From positions 1 through 6,893 of the forward strand of contig JAFSTS010000084.1 of assembly GCA_017445685.1 (NCBI GenBank): 6,893 bases of DNA. The letters are read 5' to 3'. The notes beneath the pieces are model-generated. The model saw only the letters and a program-made list of their open reading frames with translations. It was not told the DNA's origin and searched no databases. Origin of the DNA: Clostridia bacterium (GTDB taxonomy: Bacteria > Bacillota_A > Clostridia > Oscillospirales > Acutalibacteraceae). The position numbers and the translations under genes are program-made. Below, one piece after another: positions 1-5,524 of the stretch. Position 1 is the first letter of the stretch, and each line of letters opens with the position of its first letter.

Positions 1-11
1 GTTTTTGCATG

Positions 12-38
12 AAAAAACTCCCCTTTTTAACAGGGGAG
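12..38 (-). terminator. Intrinsic terminator of the ligase-acyltransferase-ACP operon
   Basis: On the minus strand a 7-bp GC-rich stem (CTCCCCT pairing with AGGGGAG, plus-strand 32-38 and 18-24) encloses a 7-nt loop and is followed at once by six T residues (17 to 12). It begins 16 bp past the ACP stop codon. The T-tract is only on the minus-strand side, so it is oriented to end transcription coming from the ACP gene. It marks the ACP as the last gene of the unit. Confidence 0.9.
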
Positions 39-54
39 CAAGAGCGTTGCAGGA

Positions 55-267
55 TTAAATACAATCAACTAAATCGCCGACTGTTTTGAGCGTGAGAACT
101 TTCTTCTCAGAAATTGTTACGCCGAAATCATTTTCGATCTCTGTTGCAACACTGATCAGATCAAGCGAATTGAGTCCTATATCGGCGCGGAGAGTAGAAT
201 CTTCTTTGATGTCGTCTTTTTCGATGTCAACAAAACGACAGATTATGTCTTTGACTTTTTCGATCAT
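55..267 (-). CDS. Free-standing acyl carrier protein
   Basis: A 70-residue acidic protein of the acyl/peptidyl carrier protein family. It should carry an acyl group as a thioester on a 4'-phosphopantetheine arm in the cytoplasm. The attachment site is Ser34 in the motif G-L-N-S-L-D-L (residues 31-37), followed by the typical helix II/III pattern (V-A-T-E-I-E-N-D-F-G-V). The length is slightly below the usual 75-85 residues. The residue before the serine is Asn instead of the usual Asp, which is uncommon for a fatty-acid-synthase AcpP and fits a specialised carrier. The start ATG is preceded, 9 nt upstream, by AAAGGGG (283 to 277), which overlaps the stop codon of the acyltransferase gene, so translation is probably coupled. 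Its position behind an acyl-AMP ligase and an acyltransferase suggests it is their dedicated carrier. No phosphopantetheinyl transferase is in the window, so activation would rely on one encoded elsewhere. Family call is secure; partners are inferred. Confidence 0.93.
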   Translation of the reverse strand: MIEKVKDIICRFVDIEKDDIKEDSTLRADIGLNSLDLISVATEIENDFGVTISEKKVLTLKTVGDLVDCI

Positions 268-281
268 AACAAATTACCCCT

Positions 282-1670
282 TTAAAGATTGTCAAGAATA
301 TCCCCCAAAGTTCTGTTGGGATCCTCTACGCCTAACATTATAGCACGAATAGTTTTTTCTTGCAAGGCTTTTATGTGATCTACAGTTATCATATTTGTTC
401 TGTGGAGACATGACATCTTTAGTCTTCCGCTTTTTGCGTCAAAAAATGCAAAGGTATAAAGCGGCATTATGTATCTCCCCAGACAGTAGCCTTCAAATTC
501 ATAATCCCATCCGTTCATGGAGTTTTCATCAAGCGGAAACCATGAGAACATCATTGACGATGACGCTGCAATAGGACTGTAGTTAAACAGCTTCCTGACA
601 AGCTCTCTGCATTCAAGATACGGATAGTCCATGTGCTTGAAGAGAGTTGTCTGAAGCTCCGTCATCTTTTCAAGAGCCTGTGCGAAGGTCACATCTTCGC
701 CGATAACGATCCTCCAGGGAAGCGGCTCAGCTAAAGTTCCGCCGGATCGTTTTTCAGAGAGCGTTCTTCTTCTTGTGCAAAGAGTTACAAAATATGAATC
801 GGGTGTCCTGTAGTTTATTTTGGAAATATGAAGTCTCATGCCAAGCTGCATTAGACATTCGGGACTCACTCCCGTGTTGTTTAAAAAATCAGCGATCTTT
901 TTGCTTTCATCTTCGCCTGCCATGTACTTCGTCATTTCAGCTTTGTCATGGATCGGATCAAAGCAGGAGGGGGCTCTGAGATCAGGGTCTTTTTTCTTTA
1001 TCCTTTCTTTTTCAAGAAGCTCAGGCCCGTGAACGCCTGCATATAGCGGATCTCCGTCCTTGAGGAAAAACTCGGTGTAAAATGCCTCTTCTTTTTTCAG
1101 ATTTTCAGGGTCTGAAACGTATTTAAGCTCTTTTTCAATGCTGTCTTTGTATTTTCCGAGAGGCTTTGGCATTGGAGCACCGTCTTTAAGGGCGTCGTAG
1201 ACTTTGAACAGATCGGCAAAGAAAACAAAAAGCGCGGCCCCGTCCATAACAAGATGACAAGCGTTTACATAGATACCGTATCTGCCGTCAAAGGTTTTGA
1301 AAAACTTGATCCTGAATGTTTCGCCCTTGAGATGTCTGACGGTTTTCTGAGCGTCTCTTGTGAGAACTTCAACTTGTTCTTCTCTTGATTTAAACTCAAG
1401 CACTTCGACGCTGTCAATTTTGTATTCGTCAATAAAATACTGTTTGTATTTTCCGCCTTTTTTGAAAAAACGCAATCTGAGACAGTCGTTTCTTTCAATT
1501 TCAATATTGAGAGCTTTTGTCATCAAGTCGAAGTCAATTTCTTTTTGAGTGGTAACAGAGACAGGGCATTGAATGACCTGCTTATGAAAGAAACTGTATT
1601 TGAGCATGAAATTGATCATTTCCTGGGGCGGAATGAGATCATAAACATCTTTTGTTACTGTCTTAGACAT
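282..1670 (-). CDS. Stand-alone condensation-fold acyltransferase (CHxxxDG variant)
   Basis: A 462-residue cytoplasmic protein with no signal peptide or membrane segment, resembling the superfamily that holds NRPS condensation domains, alcohol acetyltransferases and PapA/WS-DGAT-type acyltransferases. The N-terminus has a short Pro-Pro-Gln start segment (residues 14-16) like the opening motif of condensation domains. The active-site motif is C-H-L-V-M-D-G at 138-144: the general-base His139 and structural Asp143-Gly144 of HHxxxDG are kept, but the first His is Cys. A second half with the expected alternating helices and strands follows (about 245-445), though I do not see a clear DFGWG motif. 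Length fits one complete two-lobed enzyme with no fused adenylation or carrier domain. The start is supported by AAAGGAGA (1686 to 1679), 8-9 nt upstream, overlapping the ligase stop codon. It probably transfers the ACP-bound acyl group to a hydroxyl or amine; the acceptor is unknown. An alcohol O-acetyltransferase-like role using an acyl-CoA is the alternative. Confidence 0.82.
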   Translation of the reverse strand: MSKTVTKDVYDLIPPQEMINFMLKYSFFHKQVIQCPVSVTTQKEIDFDLMTKALNIEIERNDCLRLRFFKKGGKYKQYFIDEYKIDSVEVLEFKSREEQVEVLTRDAQKTVRHLKGETFRIKFFKTFDGRYGIYVNACHLVMDGAALFVFFADLFKVYDALKDGAPMPKPLGKYKDSIEKELKYVSDPENLKKEEAFYTEFFLKDGDPLYAGVHGPELLEKERIKKKDPDLRAPSCFDPIHDKAEMTKYMAGEDESKKIADFLNNTGVSPECLMQLGMRLHISKINYRTPDSYFVTLCTRRRTLSEKRSGGTLAEPLPWRIVIGEDVTFAQALEKMTELQTTLFKHMDYPYLECRELVRKLFNYSPIAASSSMMFSWFPLDENSMNGWDYEFEGYCLGRYIMPLYTFAFFDAKSGRLKMSCLHRTNMITVDHIKALQEKTIRAIMLGVEDPNRTLGDILDNL

Positions 1671-1684
1671 TTTTGCTTTCTCCT

Positions 1685-3229
1685 TTAAATTTTCAAATCC
1701 CGTCTTATGAGTTTGCCCGAAGCGGTTCGCGGAAGGGGAGTATTCATGATTTCAAATCCTGACAGGTAGTGAGATGGCTTTGCATTTGAATTGATAGAGT
1801 CAATGAGCTTTTCGATCTCACTTTTTACATCATCAATTGTCTGTATCGAGATATGATCTTTGTTCGGTACAACAGCCGCGTAAAGCATATCGTTTTTGCT
1901 GTAAACAATTGATTCTTCGATTATAGGATAACTGTCAAGCTTCTTCTCAATTGCTTCGGGGGAAACATTTTCACCGTTTGAGAGAATGATAATGTTTTTT
2001 GCTCTTCCTGTTATAAATAGCTGTCCATCGTCGGTCATTTTGCCAATGTCGCCGGTTTTGAGCCAGCCGTCTTCCGTAAAGGACGCAGCGCTTTCAGCTT
2101 CCTTTTTATAATATCCGATCATTCTTGTCGGTGTATTGACTTGAATTTCTCCGTCTTTGATCCGTACTTTGCATATCTTGATAACACTGCCGACGGATTT
2201 AGGGGATACGCCCACATCGGGAACTGAAATTCTGCATCCCGCTTCCGTCATGCCGTAGCCTTGACGGATCATAACTCCGTATTCTTCAAAATCGCTGACG
2301 ATTTCGGGGTTTAGATAAGCTCCCCCTGAAATAAGCCACTTGAGATTTTTTCCAAGAACGCTTTCTGCTGCTTCACGCTTTGTCATGCCGGGGTTTTTCG
2401 AGGAAGTCATCCTGATTCTCTGCAAAAGATGGATCGCTATCATGGGCACGACTCTCATTGAATGAGGTTGAAAAATCAAAAGATTGTTTCTTAAATCACC
2501 AATGTTTTCGTTTAGGCAGAGCGTTACGCCGTCCTTCAGGTTTTTGATAAAATCGCCTGAAAAGCAGTAAACATGGTGCATCGGCAGCACGCTTAAAGTG
2601 CTTTCACCTTCGTTGAAAATAGGATAATAATCATGGTATGTTATATTTCCGATCAGAGCGTTTGAGGAAAGCATTACGCCGTTTTTTACTCCTGTCGTGC
2701 CTGATGTGAAAATTATCGCGCAGCATTCATCTTTGTCAACATCAAAATCGGAAAGGTGAGCGTATTCGGATTCTTCCGAGTATTTAGAGTAGATTTTTTC
2801 AAAATCTTCGCCGTTTGTGAGGTTTACAAAAAATTCAACCTTAGGACAGTTTTCTTTAATTGTGTCAAGGCTGCCTTGAAATCCTTTGTCGTAGATCAGA
2901 ACGTCAACATCGGCACGGTTTAAAATTTCCGCTGCTTCTTTGCCGGAAATATCGTGCGCAAGGGGAATAACAACGCTGCCGCTCATGAGAATACCCGTCA
3001 GGCATACTATGTAGTCGTAGTTTGTTTTGCTGATGACGGCAATATGCATCTTCCTGTCGGAAAGACTTCTTATATATCTGCAAACGCAGAGACTGTCGGT
3101 CTTTAGGTCAAGATAGCTTTTTTCATTGACCTGCTTGTCCCTGATAAACTTGATAAAAGTTTTTCTGCCGAATTTTTCAGCCTGCATTTCAACAAGCTCT
3201 CTCATGCTTGGTGCATTAAACTCAGACAT
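1685..3229 (-). CDS. Acyl-AMP ligase / acyl-CoA synthetase-like adenylating enzyme
   Basis: A 514-residue ANL-superfamily enzyme that activates a carboxylate with ATP to an acyl-adenylate and transfers it to a thiol, either CoA or, as the operon suggests, the phosphopantetheine of the neighbouring ACP. Core motifs are complete: the P-loop F-T-S-G-T-T-G-V-K (174-182), Q-G-Y-G-M-T-E (323-329), T-G-D-I-G (392-396), the hinge G-R-A-K-N (408-412) and the C-terminal P-R-T-A-S-G-K with catalytic Lys506. The A4 region reads L-P-M-H-H-V-Y (215-221), as in fatty- and aryl-acid ligases, and lacks the FDxS aspartate that binds the amino group in amino-acid-activating NRPS domains. A fatty or aryl acid is therefore more likely than an alpha-amino acid. 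The hinge and following S-N-G-E-N-V-S-P resemble long-chain acyl-CoA synthetases. There is no fused carrier domain. It is first in the three-gene unit, with its own promoter and AAAGGGG (3243 to 3237) 7 nt before the ATG. Exact substrate unknown. Confidence 0.9.
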   Translation of the reverse strand: MSEFNAPSMRELVEMQAEKFGRKTFIKFIRDKQVNEKSYLDLKTDSLCVCRYIRSLSDRKMHIAVISKTNYDYIVCLTGILMSGSVVIPLAHDISGKEAAEILNRADVDVLIYDKGFQGSLDTIKENCPKVEFFVNLTNGEDFEKIYSKYSEESEYAHLSDFDVDKDECCAIIFTSGTTGVKNGVMLSSNALIGNITYHDYYPIFNEGESTLSVLPMHHVYCFSGDFIKNLKDGVTLCLNENIGDLRNNLLIFQPHSMRVVPMIAIHLLQRIRMTSSKNPGMTKREAAESVLGKNLKWLISGGAYLNPEIVSDFEEYGVMIRQGYGMTEAGCRISVPDVGVSPKSVGSVIKICKVRIKDGEIQVNTPTRMIGYYKKEAESAASFTEDGWLKTGDIGKMTDDGQLFITGRAKNIIILSNGENVSPEAIEKKLDSYPIIEESIVYSKNDMLYAAVVPNKDHISIQTIDDVKSEIEKLIDSINSNAKPSHYLSGFEIMNTPLPRTASGKLIRRDLKI

Positions 3230-3244
3230 AAGCTTTCCCCTTTC

Positions 3245-3268
3245 ATGGTATTTTTAATATTGTACCAT
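3245..3268. promoter_or_regulatory. Inverted repeat over the operon -10 box (possible operator)
   Basis: ATGGTA (3245-3250) and TACCAT (3263-3268) form perfect 6-bp arms around a 12-nt centre that includes the self-complementary AATATT. The repeat covers the -10 hexamer and the predicted transcription start of the ligase promoter, where a bound repressor would block RNA polymerase. The arms are short and the region is AT-rich, so chance is possible. No regulator gene is present in the window. Confidence 0.35.
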
Positions 3269-3287
3269 TTATTAAAAATTTCGTCAA
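3259..3287 (-). promoter_or_regulatory. Sigma-A-type promoter of the ligase-acyltransferase-ACP operon
   Basis: On the minus strand, TTGACG (3287 to 3282) is separated by exactly 17 bp from TACAAT (3264 to 3259), each one mismatch from consensus. The expected transcription start is near 3252, giving a leader of about 22 nt that contains the ligase Shine-Dalgarno sequence. The -35 box directly abuts the tail of the hairpin after the asparagine synthetase gene, so the three downstream genes can be transcribed independently of it. Confidence 0.8.
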
Positions 3288-3324
3288 GAAACAAGCCCGT
3301 AAAAGATAAAGTGTCTTTTACGGG
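3288..3324 (-). terminator. Hairpin terminator after the asparagine synthetase gene
   Basis: A perfect 10-bp inverted repeat, CCCGTAAAAG (3296-3305) and CTTTTACGGG (3315-3324), with a 9-nt loop lies 21 bp beyond the asparagine synthetase stop codon. On the minus strand it is followed by CTTGTTTC, a T-rich but interrupted tail, so termination may be incomplete and some read-through into the ligase operon is possible. The plus-strand side ends in TGATTTTGT, but no plus-strand gene leads into it. Confidence 0.75.
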
Positions 3325-3345
3325 TGATTTTGTATACTATATATA

Positions 3346-5181
3346 TTATATATCTATTTCAATGTTATATTTTTCCATCCAGTAATTTATTTGAACAAAA
3401 TAAGCTATCGTCTGCGGAGTAGTCATAAGCTGACCGTACCATGGCTGTGCGTTGTTTGTTTGCAGAAGCCTTTCAAGCGCGTCGCGGCTGACGAACTGCA
3501 GTACGGGTGATTGGTCGTTGTCGATAATATTTCTGAGTAAGTTTGATACAATTTTCAGATATTCGGGGTTGTGTGTTTTCGGATATGGACTCTTTTTTCT
3601 CCAAAGAACCTTTTCGGGAAGATATCCTTCCATGGCTTTGCGAAGCAGACCTTTTTCAAAATTGTTGTACTCCTTGTATTCCCAGGGAACATTGTAAAGA
3701 TATTCGGCTATCCTGTAGTCGCAGAAAGGAACTCTGACTTCAAGCGAATTATACATACTCATTCTGTCTTTTCTGTCGAGAAGAGTCTGCATAAACCAGT
3801 CGAGATTAAGCCTCATCATTTCTTTCATTCGGCTTTCAAGAGGGGAGGTGCCGTCCAGCTTTGAGGTGTCTGAAACTGTTTTTTTGTATTTTGAATAGAC
3901 ATATTCCCTTGCGTCGATTTTTTGAGCAAATTCTTCCTTCAGGAAAGAGTACCTGTATGCTGTCGATTGAGCCCACGGAAAACCGTCGACAGCTCTCAGC
4001 GTTTCATCTCTGTACCAGGGATAACCACCGAAAATTTCGTCTGCGCATTCACCGCTTAGCGCAACGGTGCCCTGTTTTTTGATTTGACCGCATAAAAGAA
4101 GCATAGATGAGTCGACATCTGCCATGCCGGGAAGATCTCTTGCTTCAACTGCCGTATAGAGCGCGTCGGCAACTTCTTTCGGGCTAAGTATAACCTTGTG
4201 GTTTTCGGCGTTTAGATATTCGTTCATTATGCTGATATATTCGTTGTCGCTGTTAGGCTGAAATTTGCTTTTTTGAAAATACTTGTCGTTGTCAACATAA
4301 TCAACGGAAAATGTGTGAAGCTTCTCACCTTTTTTTGAAAAATATCTGTCTGCTACGGAGGAAATAATGCTTGAATCGAGTCCGCCTGAAAGGAATGTGC
4401 AAACAGGCACATCAGCAACAAGCTGCCTTTCGATAGCGTCTGTCACAAGAAAGCGGACTTTTTCTATCGTTTGGCTCAGATTATCCTCGTGCTCTTTGTC
4501 TGCAAGCGACCAGTATTTCCATGTTGCCAGACCGTTTTTGTCAAAATAGCCGCAGCAGGCAGGGGGCAGCTCACGAATACCTTTAAAAACTCCGTAGCCC
4601 TGAGTTCTTCCGGGCCCGACAAGCATTATCTCGGCAATAGACTGAATGTCGATTGTCGGGCTAATTCTTCTGCTTGCAAGAATTGCCTTGATTTCAGAAG
4701 CAAAGATCAGTTCGTCACCGATAATGCTGAAAAAGAAGGGTTTAACGCCGATCCTGTCTCTTGCGATAAATAATTTCTGTTCCTTTTCATCCCAGACTGC
4801 AAAGGCAAATATCCCGTTGAATTTATCAACGCACTTGTCTTTCCATTTTATAAAGCTTTTCAAAATAACCTCAGTGTCGCATTTTGTGTTGAATTTAAAG
4901 CCGTAGCTTTTTAGTTCATTCCTGATTTCGTCCGTGTTGTAAAGCTCGCCGTTGTATACTATTATATATTCCTTTTCGTTCTCAATGGCAGACATAGGTT
5001 GAGCGCCGTTTTCCGGGTCAATAACGCTTAGTCTCGTATGTATCAAAGCGGCATGGCTTTTTGTAACTATGTTGCTGTCGTCAGGGCCGCGATGCGTCAT
5101 TACGCCTTTCATGTTTTCAAAAATTTTCATATCATTTTCAACATTTCTGCCGAAACTGATTTCACCTGCAATTGCGCACAT
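3346..5181 (-). CDS. asnB: Asparagine synthetase (glutamine-hydrolysing), AsnB/AsnO type
   Basis: A 611-residue cytoplasmic enzyme converting aspartate, glutamine and ATP to asparagine, glutamate, AMP and PPi. The N-terminal class II glutaminase domain (2 to about 210) has nucleophile Cys2, exposed once Met1 is removed, plus R-G-P-D-D (31-35), Arg50, N-G-E (77-79) and Asp102 for glutamine binding. The synthetase domain (about 235-540) has the pyrophosphate loop S-G-G-L-D-S-S (265-271), S-G-E-C-A-D-E (376-382, with the conserved Glu378) and W-R-K-K-S-P-Y-P-K-T (527-536), where Lys530 aligns with the catalytic lysine of E. coli AsnB. Cys379 replaces the glycine usual in E. coli AsnB. Length matches Bacillus AsnO-like enzymes more than the shorter E. 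coli AsnB. GAGGTG (5192 to 5187) lies 5 nt before the ATG. A terminator and separate promoter divide it from the three genes downstream, so primary asparagine synthesis is the simplest role; supply of an amide or acceptor to the neighbouring pathway is possible. Confidence 0.95.
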   Translation of the reverse strand: MCAIAGEISFGRNVENDMKIFENMKGVMTHRGPDDSNIVTKSHAALIHTRLSVIDPENGAQPMSAIENEKEYIIVYNGELYNTDEIRNELKSYGFKFNTKCDTEVILKSFIKWKDKCVDKFNGIFAFAVWDEKEQKLFIARDRIGVKPFFFSIIGDELIFASEIKAILASRRISPTIDIQSIAEIMLVGPGRTQGYGVFKGIRELPPACCGYFDKNGLATWKYWSLADKEHEDNLSQTIEKVRFLVTDAIERQLVADVPVCTFLSGGLDSSIISSVADRYFSKKGEKLHTFSVDYVDNDKYFQKSKFQPNSDNEYISIMNEYLNAENHKVILSPKEVADALYTAVEARDLPGMADVDSSMLLLCGQIKKQGTVALSGECADEIFGGYPWYRDETLRAVDGFPWAQSTAYRYSFLKEEFAQKIDAREYVYSKYKKTVSDTSKLDGTSPLESRMKEMMRLNLDWFMQTLLDRKDRMSMYNSLEVRVPFCDYRIAEYLYNVPWEYKEYNNFEKGLLRKAMEGYLPEKVLWRKKSPYPKTHNPEYLKIVSNLLRNIIDNDQSPVLQFVSRDALERLLQTNNAQPWYGQLMTTPQTIAYFVQINYWMEKYNIEIDI

Positions 5182-5222
5182 AGAATCACCTCATATCATC
5201 CTATGACTCTTTTCAGACTTTG

Positions 5223-5397
5223 TTACAATCGACCGTACAACAGGGAAGATGAATATTGTTACAAAAAGGGCATATAATGTAATAAAATAGTTACGATTTG
5301 TAATACTTTTTATTTTTTTACAATTTGACGATAAAAATTGTGCCTGTAATATTTCCGACCACAATATATAGTGTTTTGAAAAAATTACAATTTGTAA
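5223..5397. repeat. Cluster of TTACAA/TTGTAA motifs with TTACAANTTGTAA palindromes
   Basis: Six exact copies of TTACAA or its complement TTGTAA occur here, beginning at 5223, 5259, 5298, 5318, 5385 and 5392. At 5385-5397 two copies form TTACAATTTGTAA, a 6-1-6 palindrome; 5291-5303 (TTACGATTTGTAA) is the same with one mismatch; 5318-5330 keeps only the left half (TTACAATTTG). The arrangement resembles repeated operator sites for a dimeric regulator acting on asnB, on the divergent wall-protein gene, or on both. I do not recognise the regulator. High A+T content raises the chance background. Confidence 0.45.
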
Positions 5398-5428
5398 ATA
5401 TTTAATTGAAATTAACCTTATTTGTGCA

Positions 5429-5447
5429 ATATCGACAAAACCGATAT
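5429..5447. promoter_or_regulatory. Short inverted repeat upstream of the wall-protein promoter
   Basis: ATATCG (5429-5434) and CGATAT (5442-5447) form perfect 6-bp arms around a 7-nt centre, ending 10 bp upstream of the -35 box. This is a position where an activator could bind. The arms are short and there is no other support, so this is only a candidate. Confidence 0.25.
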
Positions 5448-5457
5448 CCCATTTTGT

Positions 5458-5486
5458 TTGACAAATTGAGCATATTTAACTATAAT
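5458..5486 (+). promoter_or_regulatory. Consensus sigma-A promoter of the G5/3D wall-protein gene
   Basis: TTGACA (5458-5463) and TATAAT (5481-5486) both match the vegetative consensus exactly and are separated by the optimal 17 bp. Transcription would start near 5493, giving a leader of about 32 nt. Such a promoter predicts strong expression unless it is repressed. The short leader leaves no room for a c-di-AMP riboswitch of the kind often found before wall-hydrolase and 3D-domain genes in Firmicutes. Confidence 0.9.
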
Positions 5487-5511
5487 GCACAAACGAAAGG
5501 AAAAGAAGTAT

Positions 5512-5518
5512 GGAGGTG
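5512..5518 (+). promoter_or_regulatory. Ribosome binding site that fixes the start of the G5/3D gene
   Basis: GGAGGTG ends 6 nt before the ATG at 5525 and is a near-perfect Shine-Dalgarno sequence. An in-frame ATG five codons earlier (5510) overlaps this motif and has only a weaker purine run (AAAGGAAAAGAAG) before it, so 5525 is preferred. Confidence 0.85.
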
Positions 5519-5524
5519 TTTCCT

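Larger units (their letters stand above)
5182..5524. other. Divergent intergenic region between asnB and the 3D-domain gene
   Basis: This 343-bp AT-rich stretch contains no credible gene. It holds the divergent control signals: the asnB Shine-Dalgarno sequence at the left, the strong plus-strand promoter and ribosome binding site at the right, and a cluster of TTACAA/TTGTAA hexamers between 5223 and 5397. No strong minus-strand promoter for asnB stands out. A weak candidate is ATTACA (5283 to 5278), 17 bp, AACAAT (5260 to 5255) with an upstream TG, which would place the asnB start near 5248. I see no T-box anti-terminator motif, no tRNA and no convincing riboswitch. Confidence 0.7.

Noticed and set aside
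86..343. Plus-strand open frame opposite the ACP gene
   Set aside because: Antisense to the ACP and the end of the acyltransferase; no domain, no matching ribosome binding site, and the opposite strand has clear family motifs.
1265..1504. Minus-strand alternative frame inside the acyltransferase gene
   Set aside because: Out-of-frame shadow of the real gene, which has an intact active-site motif and a good ribosome binding site.
5182..5300. Possible T-box leader before asnB
   Set aside because: T-box leaders are common before amino-acid genes in Firmicutes, but no T-box anti-terminator sequence or terminator hairpin is visible upstream of the asnB start.
5487..5524. Possible c-di-AMP (ydaO) riboswitch before the 3D-domain gene
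   Set aside because: The promoter lies only about 38 bp before the start codon, so the leader is far too short for this riboswitch.
5510..5524. Upstream in-frame ATG as the start of the wall-protein gene
   Set aside because: It would overlap the strong GGAGGTG ribosome binding site that is ideally placed for the ATG at 5525; the extra five residues add nothing to the signal peptide.
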